NCBI RefSeq assembly: GCF_014633365.1
Contig: NC_068347.1
Coordinates: forward strand, 30,360,116-30,424,115
Source of the DNA: Diospyros lotus
Taxonomy: Eukaryota; Streptophyta; Magnoliopsida; Ericales; Ebenaceae
Length of the DNA stretch: 64,000 nucleotides
Direction of reading: 5' to 3'
Under the pieces are notes generated by a model, which worked only from the letters and a program-made list of their open reading frames with translations, did not search any database and was not told the DNA's origin. The position numbers were made by a program, and so were the translations under genes. Shown here piece after piece: positions 35,301 through 47,276 of the stretch (positions are counted from its first letter, which is position 1; each line of letters opens with the position of its first letter).

Positions 35301-36544
35301 CTATTACTGTGATTTAAGCTTAGGAAAGAAAAAAAAATCCTATTTAAAATTTTAATGGCTATACGGAAGAAGCTAGGAAAATTTTTAGATTGATTGGACA
35401 TTTAAATGTTGGTCTGCCCTCACATGACTGTGATTTCAACTTTTTTTTAGCCTGCCTTTATGTCTAGTTATGCAGCTTGAATTCTATCAAGTCCTTCAAT
35501 CTACTAGCAAAAGTTGGTATTCTCTGTTAGGATTGAAAAAAAAGCAACATCTAGCAAACAGTTCCATGACAGCTTCTGAGACTATGAGGCAGCACAACAG
35601 TGAAGCTATTGCTTAATCAGATAGGAAGTAGCCCACCAGAAAGATAGTAACAATCAAGAAACTGGATCAGTTCTGATAAAAGAGAAGTATTTCAGACAGC
35701 TGTAGCTGCCAAGCGTGAATCAAGTAGCAGGATCAGAAGAGAGGAGAATCAACAGCACCTCAATTTTGGAGCTTCATATCCTGCATAATCAAGTCATAAG
35801 CATAAATTAGACATATCAGTTGATTCATAAGATGAAGATCAGCATGATTCTTTATGCCAGGGCAGGGACAAGTGAAAATTTAACAGTAGACATGGAAGAA
35901 GAAGAAGAGGAAACAAGATGGACAAGAAGAAAAGGGAAACATAATAAGGAAAAAGAAGTTGTATTTATATTTGTTGGCGTCGATAAAAATGATAACAAAA
36001 TGCTAGATATTCCCCGGAAAATTCTTTTTCTGGTTTGGTTATCCATAAAAGAGTAAACAGGCATAGGTAAGGTTTGTTTTCCTTCATCAAATCCTGGTTC
36101 CAAGTATGTGTCACTATAATTAACAGAAATTTATCTGGAGATCAGAATAATTAACAAAGTGCTGTTGCTGTTTATTTCACAAGCATACATTCAAATTGCC
36201 AAACTCCAGTTAAGAGTTTCTGTAAGTAACATAAAATTGCAGTGAAATTATGCAGCAGCCATATATTATCCAATTCCATCATATCAGTATCACACAAATA
36301 AAACACACACAGCTGTGCAGTAGGAGATCAATCAATAACATTAAATAAACCAAATAAAACTCGAATGCACTCTACAAAGATCAACAGAATAAGTACCAAA
36401 GATATCGGAAACCAGAAGGATGGCGTGCTTGGAGTCGAGGGAGCCAGAGACGTAGCTTTTGAGGCCTCCGAGCTCCTCCACATGGCCGCCTCCGCTGCTT
36501 GAGCTGAGAGTCGGCGGATTGCTGCAACACTGAGGCCCTGACAT
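32311..36544 (-). CDS. Dienelactone hydrolase-family protein, copy A
   Basis: An alpha/beta hydrolase of the dienelactone hydrolase (carboxymethylenebutenolidase) family; plant members are often annotated as endo-1,3;1,4-beta-D-glucanase-like. Exons are 36544-36397, 35780-35759 (22 nt), 34376-34250, 33923-33833, 33717-33628, 32973-32873 and 32451-32311. All borders are GT/AG, phases agree, and the product is 239 aa, the usual length. The N-terminus MSGPQCCSNPPTL is typical. The catalytic triad is visible: Cys in GFCWGG, Asp in GAEID, His in AHGWTVRY. No signal peptide, so cytosolic. The substrate is not known. The product has HDWLKDHGADRG where family members usually have PVWLKDHGTDKG. Two transposon insertions sit in its introns (34587-34993, 33106-33581). 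Confidence 0.93.
33106..33581. mobile_element. 476-bp insertion in hydrolase A intron, absent from copy B
   Basis: Flanked by a perfect 8-bp repeat TCAAATAA (33098-33105 and 33582-33589); copy B has an uninterrupted site near 49540. There is no coding sequence. The right end holds repeated CTACTGTAGC-type motifs. The ends (TGATGCAG, TGACCGCA) are not clearly inverted, so hAT, Mutator-like and SINE origins stay open. Confidence 0.7.
34587..34993. mobile_element. Tourist-like MITE in hydrolase A intron
   Basis: 407 bp. Inverted ends are GGGGATGTTTAGTTGTGG and GGAGCTATTTAGTTGTGG. TTA target duplications lie at 34584-34586 and 34994-34996. The same insertion is in copy B (50585-51042), which keeps about 40 bp of internal sequence lost here. 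Confidence 0.8.
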
Positions 36545-36886
36545 GGCTTCGATCAACAAAAACACTTAGCGACTAACAAGCAGATGATAATAGGACCCGA
36601 TGAAGACTGGTCTTCGATGAGATACAGATCCGTTAAACGCTTCCGAAACCTAGAATATATGGATATATATATATTATATGTATATAGAACGAGAGAGAGA
36701 GACCTCGGTTGGAAAGCAGATGCGGATCTGTTCGTGATTCCTAATTGTGGTGAGTGGTCAACCAGAAATGGGAATGTGGGCTCGGAAATGGGAAGATAAG
36801 AGCGAGGAAGAAAGGGAAAGAAATAGTATAGAAAGCCATGAATCCACGGCAACCGATTTTGTTTTTTTTTTTATTTTTTTTTTATC

Positions 36887-37557
36887 GAAAAGATATTTAT
36901 GCCCTTAAATTTTTTTCTCTAGTAAAATTTTAAATTTTATGTGATTTTAAATGTCTCTAAAGTTAGGTTAAAAGTATTATTATGTCTTTGAAATTTTTTT
37001 GATTTCAAATATGTCCTCATACTATGTAAAATTACTTATTTAAAACAAGTGATATATATAAACGTTGACGTAACATTTTTTTAACATTTCATTAATACCT
37101 GTTCTCTCTTTTTTTTCTTTCTCTAGCTATGTCTTTTCCCTCTTTAGTGTGTCTCATGTCTCTTCTAGTCACGTCTTCTACCAGCAATGTTATTCCTAGA
37201 CTAGTTCCATCTTCGATCTCCCAAGACAACAGAGTGATCATCGATTCGAGAATGTCAATAACTCGTTTAACCTACATAACCAAAAGAGATGCAGGAGATA
37301 CTGAAGAGAGAGAATAAGTAATTAGAGAGAGTTGAGGAGACGCTAAAAAATTGTCACATTAAACCTTGTACATATCACTTACTAACTAAGTATTTAAATG
37401 AGTAATTTTACACAGTTCATGGGCACATTTAGAACCACAAAAAGCTCATGGGCATTAATATACTTTGGTCTGAAACACATTTGAAAATCACAAAAAGTTT
37501 AAGCTTTCACAAGAAAAAAAAAAAATTGCAAAAGTTTAAGGGCATAAATATGCTTTT
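36887..37557. repeat. TIR-like repeat, unit A copy
   Basis: The ends ATATTTATGCCCTTAAA (36893-) and TTTAAGGGCATAAATAT (-37551) are inverted. Internally it has GTGTTTAAAT..GATTTTACACAG-type sequence also found near 54700, 57970 and 62540, and a decayed match to the aspartic protease-like segment at 54474. Confidence 0.55.
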
Positions 37558-37559
37558 GA

Positions 37560-38236
37560 TATTTTTTAATTAATTAAAATGTATTTTTATGAAATAGTTA
37601 AAATTATGATCTAAAAATAAAATTTATCACATAATATTTAATATATTTAAAAGTATATTAATTAATATTATGTATAATTAAACAATATAAAGTAATATTT
37701 ACGCAAATTTTATTTATTAAGCAGTATACGTGTAGACATTTCTTTTTCTTTTCTATGTACCAAAAAAATTACACTGACATTGTTTTGGCGAAATATTTGT
37801 TAGGAAATTTATGTAATTTATAAAATTTCAAGAATACCCATAGAATGAAAATATAATTTCAATGGCTAATCTAATATAATTTTTGAATAATATGGGTAGA
37901 TAGCACAATTTTAAAAAGTGAGAGATATTCTTTATATGTATACCAAATATCGGAGTACTAATATTAATATATTATCAAAAAAACAACATTTGAAATATAA
38001 TTATTCAAAATTCTCATACTTTTCTTTGTATATTTGCCAACAAACTATTTATGCAAGGTAGATAAGATTATATGAATTTTATTGGGCAATAGTTTACAAA
38101 TACAAATAATGTTTAATATTTGGCTAATTTTTGTTCCTACACAACGTCGTCCTACACTTTGCCTTGATATTTAGATAATTTTTTGAGTTTTTTCTAACTT
38201 GTTACTAGTTGTAGCGATTTATTGAAACACACTATT
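37560..38236. other. AT-rich DNA shared with unit B
   Basis: No gene. It matches 54890-55560 of unit B closely up to the 5.07-kb insertion and includes CTATT (38232-38236), the target duplication of that insertion. Confidence 0.7.
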
Positions 38237-41200
38237 TGTAATACCCCATATTGGCATAGGGTTGTCACGTAAATTAAGTGAGTTTAAAATATTAAAAATT
38301 AGCTTGATAGTAAAAATAAGTCGTCAAATTGACTGTAGGGAGTATCTTAGAACTTAGATACCTAAAGATAAAGGTATGACATTGACGAGCGTTTCTAGGC
38401 AAGATTTTTGACACTGAAAGTAATCATATCAGAAACGATTTTCGATAATACTATAATTCAGTCTGAGAAATCGAATAATCTTAAGGGACTTCTGAGAAGT
38501 CAACGGGACCCTAAGTAGGTTCGTATTTAGTATAAAGAGCAACTCTTAAGTGGTTTCGAGAAGAAACAAAAGTAATTTCGATCGAAACACGATTCTACGT
38601 GTATTCGGGCCTAAGTATGATTTATTAATTTTGACCAAGAGAGGTTGAAATGATAATTTTTCTGAATTTTCAGGGGTGAGATGAAGGTTTTAGAACTTAT
38701 AGGGCTTAATGGAATTATTGAATAACCCAGGGGCTTCAAGGAAAGGGTAAAAATGCAAAAGGAATTTGCAAATGGGCCAAAGTGTAATTTTTGGAATTCC
38801 TGCATCAAGGCATAATTGATCGGCCGCCAAGCATGGGCCAAAATCTGGCGATGAGACAACCTGATCTCGCCAGGGCATGGTCTCTATCGTCTTAGGAAGC
38901 TTGTGGGAGACGCAATGGCCTTGATTGGTCGAAGAACGACTAGGGTTTGCCTATAAATAATGAAGGTTTTGGCCAAAACTTTACTCACAAATTGCTCGAG
39001 TTTGAGAGTGATTCGAGAGAAATGGTTAAGGGGTTTTTGTTCCATAGAGTGTAAGGATAAATTCTGAAGCATTTGAGAAAGTTTGATGTCAGTTTGAGTG
39101 AGTTTTGGGTATTGGACAAAAAATCGCGTAGTGGTTGGAACCAGATCTTTAAATGGCTAATTAAGGCCTTTTTCGGTGGCTTTTTCGGCTCTAATGTGTA
39201 ATATTTCAAATTTTCTAAAGGGCTCAAGAGTAATTTTAACTTGGACCATAGATGAAATCATCAAAAAATCAAGGCCTTAAGTATAATTTCTTACAGTTAT
39301 CAGTACCGAATCGACTGCAGGGAATGCCCTGGAACATAGATATTTAAGGAAAATGATATGGTCTTGATGAGAGTTCCAAGATAGGATTTATAGTATTAAA
39401 AGAAATCGAAATCGAGACAGTTTTCGATACAACTTCGATTGAGACTGGAAAATCGAATCATCATATAGGACTCCCAGAAAGTCAAGAGAATCCTAAAAGG
39501 GCTTTGATTTTGCGTAAGAATCAACCTTGAAATGGTTTCAGGACGAAACAAAGGTCCCGTGAAGGCGCAGAAGTGAAATCGTTTTTATCGAGTAAGCCAT
39601 GTGTTATTAATTTTGGATTTTCGATATCGTAATGCAAATTAATTCGGTGTTTGAGGTTGTAATTGTAATTATGGAATTGTCCAAGTGAAATAGAGATTTA
39701 AATATGTAATTTTCTCATTATTTTGGGATAATATATAGTGTTATATATATATATACATAGTTGTGCGCGCACGCGCGTGTAAGGCCATTTTCATGGCCGA
39801 GATTTGCACAAGATTTGAAGGGAATGGGCGGCATGATTTAAGGAGAAAATCTGGAAGAGATATCGAGTAGGTAGGGTAGGAACATTTGAGGGATTGTGTG
39901 ATTATGTGATGTATAATATACATATATATCTTAGAGCTCAAGCGTAAGAGGTGCTTGTAAATTGGCAGAAGTTTGGCCGATTGAGATGCAACAAGAGGAG
40001 ATTGAGAGAGAGAGAGAGAGTTGGGTGTGGTGGTGGCCATGGTCGCGGGTAGCAAGCAATTGTAGAGCAAGCAGTGGAGCGGCGGTGGCTGTTGGGGCGA
40101 GTGACGGCGACCGGCGGTGGCCCTAATTGTAGTGGCAGCTAGTGGAGGCGATCGGCGACTGGCACGCATGGCGGTAATAGTGCGTGCATGCAGGAAGAAG
40201 GAGAGGATGGGGGGGGGGGGGGGGGGGAGAAGAATGAGAAAAAGAAAGAAGAAAAATAAAAAGAAAAAAGAAAAGAAAATGGACAAAGAAAAATAGGGAA
40301 AAAGTCTCAGAAAATTATAGAAATTAATCTGGGGCTAGAAGAGCATGCCTTAGGGCAGGAAATTGTCTGGGGGCGCGTTTCGAGGTCATAACACTCATTC
40401 TAAGGAGGCCTAAGAGGCTAAGTTAAGGTGAGTAAAATTTTTCAGAAAATTCTAGAAAATCAGGATAGTTATTTCATGAATTGTTATAGAAAAATATTTA
40501 GTTTGGATTTATTGAGAAAAAATAGAAAGAAATAGAGGGAAGTTATGAGAAAATTTAGGAAAAATAGAATATTGATATTCTTGAATAAATATGATGGTCA
40601 GGAAATGTTGAGGTTTTGAATTGAATACGTTAGATGTCTGGCACATGATTCAAGGTGTTATGAGATACGTTTGAGGCAAGTGGTTCTACCTTAGACCCAA
40701 TTTAATGTAAATGGTTTATTATGTTGTCATGTCTTGGTATGTTATGCATAACGTAGAGTGCATTTACATTTTTGGATGATGAAGTATGCATATGAGCAGG
40801 ATGGGATTTTTGGTCATACGTCGCATGGGTTTGGGATTAGGGACTGGTGTTGTTGCTTTGCCAAGGGTGCACCCATACACCTCGGTCTGATAGGGAGACT
40901 GTAAAAATGGTGAGTAACAGTTGGATGCAGTCGACCCAAATATAGAGTAATGATGAAATGTGCATTGCATTCATACATGTGCATTAAATGATGTATCCTT
41001 ACTTAGATAATTCAGCATCTAACGTGGGTTTTGCCTTTGAAATATTTAAACGTTCTAGATGGAGATTGTAGCAAAAACGAGAATGAATGGGACATGAAAT
41101 GACACTTAGCAAAGTACATGATGTATTGACTGTATGTTATGTAGCCTATGTATTTAAGTTCTGCTACTTTAAATTCTGAACGTTTTGAAGAACGATGATG

Positions 41201-43304
41201 TATAACCTTATTATTGGTTAATGCTAAAGTTAAGGTTCGATTCTAATTTTTGCATTTAATGTTATGATGATTCTCTTTCGAGATAGATGTATAGAAATTT
41301 TGGGATGGATGTGAGGAACGATATGATTTAGCATTAGTTTGGAAAAAAAAATTATTATCCCAGAATTGTCCAAGTTATAACACGTCCGAAAAATAGGGGT
41401 GTTACACAATGCGTGCCATCGTGGTCAAAATATCAAGAGAAGCTTGGGGGAGAAGAAAAATCGAAGATCGGAGGTCGAACCAGCTATCGGTGGTAAGAAG
41501 GTTGGTTGGAGAAGACGACTGCTCGGGCACGTGAGGCGCATGCGATAGGTAGGCGCGTGAAAAGGTAAGTGGAAAAGAAAAAAAAATGGAAGAAAATTCC
41601 AAAAATAATCAAAAAATTATGGAAAAAATTGAAAAATTATTTTGTGGATTTTGGTGGAGGAAAATTTTGGAAAATATTGGAGAAATTATTTATTTTATAT
41701 TTTTTGAGGAAAAAAGAAATTATGGAAAATAGAGGAAAAATAGGAAAAAAATCTAAAAAAATTTCAAAAATTTAGGAATATTATTTTATGAATTAATGTG
41801 AAAAAATTTAGAAAAATAATTTAGAAGGTATTTATTTTAGAAATTTTGAGAAAAAATAAGGAGAAAATGAGGAGAAATTATGGGAAAAATAAATATTGAT
41901 ATTCTTTTGAATGAATATGATGTCTAGGGATTGTTAAGGGTCGAAGTTGAGCATTAGTACAATTACTTGAGTATTGACACGAAAATCGAGAAAAGGCATG
42001 TTAGTTGAGGCATTCTGAGTTACATTCGAGATGAGTGGTTCTACCGAAAACTTGATTTTATTGTGAGAGTTTTTACTTCAACTTGGTTTATTTGGGTGGT
42101 TCGACCCTATATTTGATTTGTTTATACAAATGATTTGACCTGCAATCGATTGGTTTCATGCGGGAGGTTCATCCCAAATTATTTTATACCCGTGCATTAA
42201 ATTTCATACGTTATAAATTCACGCATTGAAATCTTGATTTTAAATGATACGTGTTATCTGTTACGGCATTAACATGTTTATGTGTTGTCCATATGGGATG
42301 TGGGTTGTCAACATGTGTTGTGGCTCTTGAGTGATAGCACTCAGAATACGTACCAAGGATTAAAGTTATGTGACCCACTTGAGACGGAGTTGAGACGGAC
42401 TTCACCCTATGGTACTCAAGTGGCAGGGTTGAGAGTGGACACCATCCCAGATGTTGGTTCAAGTGGCGAGGCTGAGAGTGGATACCACCCTAGGTTCCTT
42501 TGAGAAATAACGTTATTGCCTAGGTGGACGTTGATTATGGGGATAGTGCTAATCCTCTTGTGGTCAGGGTTGTGTTAAGATCCAAAATACTTTTGAGTGG
42601 GAGCGTAATGCGAATACTTTTGAGTGAGAGCGTAATGCCTAACATGATATAAGGGTGATACCCAGGTTCATGTGTTGAGATTGTCCATCTTAAATAGGAT
42701 TGTGTTATGCCAATGTGTTGATATGGTTGTGTTGTTTTTAGAGAGATTGTATTTTTTTCAGTTAGAGTTAAGTGTTGTGTGGGATTCTCTTAGGCTGAAA
42801 CATGTTGAGATATGTTGGTTTTGTTTCATGATTTTACATATATTCATGATAATATTTTTGAACTCTCGCTTAGATAATTCATCATCTTATTTGGATTATG
42901 TCCCTGGAATGTTCAAACATTCCAAGTGAAATCAACAACGACAAAGGAAAGAAGGCTTTCGAGATGTTGTTGATAGTTACATATTAGATCTTTTATAGAT
43001 ATTTTATTATGTACGAATTGTTCAGCTGTAAGTATATTATTTTGATGATGTCATGTTAAATATCGATGGTACGAATTCTATATTGTGAATAAAAGAAATA
43101 CAATTATGTATTATCGAGGTTTCGATTTTACTTGTGTTGATGTAATGTTATTACTAGTTTTAACTCATTCCTTTAAGTTGATACATTGAAATAGTAGATT
43201 GTGATTGTCAGGATTTAATTTACATTAAGTGTATGTTAAAAAAAAATAAATATCCCCAAAATTCCATGTTAATGCACGTTTGGAAAAAAAAATGGGACAT
43301 TACA
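38237..43304. mobile_element. 5.07-kb LTR-type non-coding insertion in unit A
   Basis: It begins TGTAATACCCCATATTGG and ends GGGACATTACA, with the 5-bp duplication CTATT on both sides (38232-38236 and 43305-43309). Unit B shows the near-uninterrupted site at about 55560. No polymerase or gag domain was found. There is a second internal terminus (GGGGTGTTACA at 41407). The stretches before the two termini are alignable, and 40480-40620 resembles 41770-41960. It therefore looks like two diverged LTR-like units joined without an internal coding region. A further duplication of about 0.96 kb links 38320-38640 with 39283-39590. A run of about 19 G is at 40209-40227. Confidence 0.75.
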
Positions 43305-43622
43305 CTATTCCTAATAATGAGTTCAATTTACCCAAATTTTTACCCTTATATAGCATCTTTTTATATGTTTTCTTTGATATTTAAGCTAGTTTTTAAGTTT
43401 TTTCAAACTCACTACTAGTAGTAGTGAGATACAACATACCACGTGACTCTGAATAACGAATTTGACTCTTTAGAAAACTTGCATTCTAACATAGTATGTT
43501 AAGTTAGAAAAAATATAATAATTTATTAAATAATTTGAAAAGTATAGTATTTTGTTAGAATGTTATGAAGATGATAATATTTTTAAAAATCTCTTTTTAT
43601 TGGAGGTATATTACAATGTAAT

Positions 43623-44217
43623 TAGAGATGGTAAACGGGCCGGCCCGGCCCGTCACCAAGTGGCTTGCAGGCCGGGTCAAATCGACCGGCTTAAAAACGG
43701 GCCAGCAGATTACTTGCCCTAGCCCGGCCCTACACGGGCCCCCGGGCCCGCCCTAATTTTTTTTTTTTTGTTTGATACCATTTTTGGCCATTTAGCCCAC
43801 TTTGACTACGTGGCCCACTTCCGTTTACCTATTTCCTTCTTTAGGCTTTAGCTAGGCAAATAATTAACACAAAACTTTAGGCTTTAGCTAAGCAAATAAT
43901 TAACACAAAACTTAACTTACCTTTAGGCTTTAGCTAGGCAACAGAGGCAGGCGGCGTGAGCGAGGGCGAGGGCGAGGGGCGAGGGCGAGGGCGAGGGGCG
44001 CGGGCTAGGGCTAGGGCGAGGGCGACAGAGAGCGAGGGCGTGGGTGAGAGGCAAGGCTGAGGGGGGGGGGTTTGTGGCCAATTAGTGGGCCAGCCCGGTC
44101 CGCCACCATTTGGCCCGCCAGGCCAAGCTGGCCGGGCCAAATCGGCCCGACCTTAAATGGGCTAGCAAAATGCTGGCCCTAGCCTGGTCTCGGACCGAGC
44201 TCATTTTGCCATCTCTA
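43623..44217. mobile_element. hAT-type MITE with GC-rich core
   Basis: 595 bp with inverted ends TAGAGATGGTAAACGGGCC and CATTTTGCCATCTCTA, the classic plant hAT end. The 8-bp target duplication is AATGTAAT/AATATAAT (43615-43622, 44218-44225; one mismatch). Inside are GGGCC-rich subterminal motifs, a tandem AGGCTTTAGCTA repeat (43850-43940) and a GAGGGC-type minisatellite (43945-44040). It is absent from unit B. Confidence 0.85.
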
Positions 44218-45240
44218 AATATAATGGTGTCACTTCAGTCTCGTGTCTACTGCAGTTTGCATCTTGTGAACTTTGAAGGCTTGAAGATATGGCAATGGGA
44301 GCTTTTAGCCGTTGGCAGAAAAAGAAAACAAAAGGCTGACCTTTGCTTTGGGAAGGAGAATACATTAATTTTTAAACTTCACTTGCAGTGACACAATGTT
44401 AATATATTAACAATCCAATTAGTTTACTTTAATAATAATACAATTGTATATAATAATGTAGTGTTTATTAATCAAGACGTGGGTTAAAAAAAGTATTTTA
44501 AATAAAAGTAATTTTTATTATATTCGTTAAATTTATCTGATAACTTACTGAAAAAAAATCACATGACTTCTTATCTGAAGTTGTTCAAATAAATTCATCT
44601 CCCATCCTTCTAGATAAATTTATTTGGGACTTATAGGTAAGAAAAAAAAGACTTATATGCCTCTTAATACATTCTAAAAATTTTAATAAGCAATTTAATA
44701 AAAAATTTAGAAGGTTTCTCAACCTTATCTTGGTCTGAAAAATATTTCAATATGATTTTAATACAAACTTATCTTACTTATTTTAACAAACGTTATCTAA
44801 ATAAATATGTATGTATAGAATCTAAATTTGATCGTTATATCGGTGGTGAGAAGTCAATGAGAACAATAATATGAAAGCGGGTTCGAAAATGAAAATGGAG
44901 CCCCAGCAAGAGAAACAGAAGGCATGTTCCTTAAGGGGGTAAAATAGTTAATTTGCTAGGTATGTTCATAGTAGCGGAGGTTAGGGATATTTATAAAAAT
45001 ACACAGTAGCTGATGTAATTTGAGTAAAATTTTAGAGTGATATATAAAATTAAATCTTAAAATTATGATGATGTATAAAATAGTATTACTTAATTTGAAC
45101 ATTTTTGAAACTTGAAATAAAAGTATTCGTTGGGTGGTGGTTGAACGATGAAAATGTTAATTTCCACATTTGAGGTGTAAATAACGTTATAATTACCCGT
45201 TGAGTGCTGGCATTTAGACCGTTACTAAATTTACTTTGCT

Positions 45241-45248
45241 TATAAAAG
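45241..45248 (+). promoter_or_regulatory. TATA box of peptide gene a
   Basis: TATAAAAG, 75 nt before the ATG. About 200 bp upstream is conserved among copies a, c and d (for example CATTGAGT.CTGGCATTT), suggesting a shared promoter. Confidence 0.8.
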
Positions 45249-45315
45249 CTTTGTGGTTGAAAGAAAGAAAGCATACCAAAGCCTAGACAAGATATCGTTG
45301 GCAACCACTATCAGT

Positions 45316-45579
45316 ATGGGCTCCGCGCATTTGATTGTCATCTTCAGTTTGCTCTTGCTCTTGCTGGGCTTGTCTTCTTCATCTGCTAGCCATGAATGTG
45401 GCACCAGGGATGATGATAATGGTGATGGGCACATCGATTCTCCTCCATGTTGCACCAAAGTTTATTGTGAAAGTAAGACAACTCCTAAAGAGTGTTGGTG
45501 TTGTGTAAGTGATGGACCTATGCGGTACTTTTCATCTCGTGAAGAATGTAAAAGAAATTGTCATGCCATGACTGCTTAG
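45316..45579 (+). CDS. Secreted cysteine-rich peptide (ESF1/Meg-like), copy a
   Basis: 87 aa. The ATG at 45316 is chosen because it follows the TATA box and is conserved in copy c; the longer upstream frame has no ATG. Residues 1 to about 25 form a signal peptide (MGSAHLIVIFSLLLLLLG, then SSSSA). An acidic D/G-rich linker follows, then the cysteine domain PPCCTKVYC...CWCC...EECKRNC. C-x4-C...C-x-CC...C-x3-C fits the plant ESF1/Meg (embryo/endosperm signalling peptide) pattern, but the cysteine expected after CWCC is replaced (MRYF), while an extra one gives CC before TKVYC. An extra Cys also lies in HECGTR. Single exon; likely apoplastic. Family call from recalled pattern. Confidence 0.75.
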   Translation: MGSAHLIVIFSLLLLLLGLSSSSASHECGTRDDDNGDGHIDSPPCCTKVYCESKTTPKECWCCVSDGPMRYFSSREECKRNCHAMTA

Positions 45580-46222
45580 TCATCTCTGACTTGCTTGCTG
45601 GTGTTATTTTCAATCGTTTTATCAATGGAAAAGTAGAAGTTTATGGTATCAATTCAATGCTTTTGGTCCCTTGTGCTTAATTGTGCAATTTTTAAACATT
45701 CAACAACATTTTAAAAACATCATCAATTCAAGCATAAATCATCATAATAATGCAACAAATACAAATTAAGTGTGTTCAATAATAAATTTATTGGAGAAAA
45801 ATTCTAAGAAAATCTTGTATAAGTTACAAGTTGAATCTTAAAAAATCTTATTGCAGCATAGGTTGATTTAACGAAGGGATTACCAAGTTCTATGTTGAAT
45901 TCAATTAAAGAATGATAACTTAAAATGACATAAGTTGTTGTTTAACATTGAAAAATATTTCTACTTTGACTCCTCTTTCTTTGGTAATCGTGAAAATCGG
46001 AATTCCAATTCGAACGAAAAGTAGCATTTTTTCTCTTGAAATTCAACGAGAATTCTATTTCTTATAAAAAATACTTTTTTTCCTTGGGATTATAAACGGA
46101 TGCAATATTTAGGTATTTACCACTTTGGAAAAAATGAAATATTCATTGCAACTTCCAACCACACTTAACCACTACCAAATTTACACACTCCAAGAAGAAA
46201 TCCATTAGGCCTTTACTTCGCC

Positions 46223-46228
46223 TATAAG
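46223..46228 (+). promoter_or_regulatory. TATA-like box of peptide gene b
   Basis: TATAAG, 56 nt before the ATG at 46279, in a promoter much diverged from copies a, c and d. Confidence 0.5.
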
Positions 46229-46278
46229 AACCCTATTTCCAAAACGAAAAAGCCATACCAAATTAAGCCTCGATATCA

Positions 46279-46560
46279 ATGGCAACCACCATGCGTTTAG
46301 TGCATTTCATTGCCATTTGCAGTTTGCTCTTTCATGACTCCTCCTCCTCCTCATTTGCAAGTTATGAGAATAATAGAAACGATGATGGGTACCTCGAAAG
46401 CAATGTCGCAATTGGAGAGTGCTACAAAACTTCATGTAAGAGTGCGAGAATGCATAAAGGTATACTAATAGGTATAGGTGTACCCATAGGCAAGGATTGC
46501 TGGTGTTGTGTTGATCACACAGATGATCATGAGTGCTATACTACAGGCGAAAGAGTGTAA
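46279..46560 (+). pseudogene. ESF1/Meg-like peptide, copy b, frameshifted at the end
   Basis: Diverged tandem paralogue: signal peptide, then ECYKTSC...DCWCC...ECYTT, which keeps the canonical middle cysteine missing in a and c. It carries a longer G/I-rich loop between the second and third cysteines. One extra A in GCGAAAGAGTG (near 46549) shifts the frame, giving GERV and a stop at 46560. In the other frame EECKSHC follows, matching the last two cysteines of the other copies. The expressed form would lack two conserved cysteines, so it is probably a pseudogene, although a truncated peptide is possible. The upstream ATG at 46279 lies where copies a and c have GTTGG; the homologous start is ATG 46291. 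Confidence 0.65.
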
Positions 46561-47276
46561 GAGCCATTGTCACCCCCTTTCCCCTCCCCCTCTGATTTAG
46601 TCATCTCCCTTGCTTGATTGCTTGGCTTATTTTCTATCCTTTTTTATGAAAGAAAAAATATAAACAAAGTTGATGGCATCAATTGAATGGTTAGTCCCTT
46701 CCATGCTTTACTATGAGTTGCTTATGCATTGTACAAGAATTTATTTTATTTGCTCTCAAGACACAAGTTAAGTAGTTGAGTTGTGATAAATTAGAATTTG
46801 TACTAGTAAGTCATGGGTTCAATTTCTTACCTTATGCAGTGAGGCAAAGTCTTTACCTGCGATTTACCTTATCTGTCAAAATCGAGAACACGAGCGGCGA
46901 GAGATCGCGCAATGACAATAATTTTAAGAATTTATTTTATTTTATTATTGTCTCGGAGTGTCATTTTAACGTTTTCGAAATGTTTCATGTATTAAAACAC
47001 CTAGAATATATAAAAAAAAATATTTTTAAACCATTTCTATAATTTCAAAAATATTTCAAGACTTATTTATAATATTAAGAAATGCATTTCCTTCCACACA
47101 AATGTTAAGAGTTGAAAAAAATTCTCTTATATTATATAATATAAAAATATAGGAATTCTTTTTATATTATAATATATAATATAAAATTTATATTTTATAT
47201 ATTAATTTTTAATATTAAAAATTATATTTACAAAAAAAACTCCTATATTTTTTTTATTTACAAGTTTTATCGAACT
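46561..47276. other. Spacer between units A and B
   Basis: The 3' flank of copy b still matches those of the other copies for about 60 bp. The rest is AT-rich with nothing recognisable. Confidence 0.55.

Larger units (their letters stand above)
30780..46105. repeat. Tandem segmental duplication, unit A
   Basis: Matches unit B (47277-57640) in order and orientation: the CTTCCACCAAAAGGCACTTT start, a LINE relic, the hydrolase gene, a TIR-like repeat, then the peptide gene and its 3' flank. Private to A are insertions at 33106-33581, 38237-43304 and around 43505-44270. DLH exons differ by about 2% (last exon) to 8% (third exon) by my count. Confidence 0.85.

Noticed and set aside
40209..40227. 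Run of about 19 G as a functional element
   Set aside because: A simple homopolymer in the non-coding insertion; its length may also be unreliable.
45253..45315. N-terminal extension (VVERKKAYQSL...) of peptide copies a and c
   Set aside because: There is no ATG in it, and it starts only a few bases from the TATA box. The conserved ATG at 45316 or 56816 gives a proper signal peptide.
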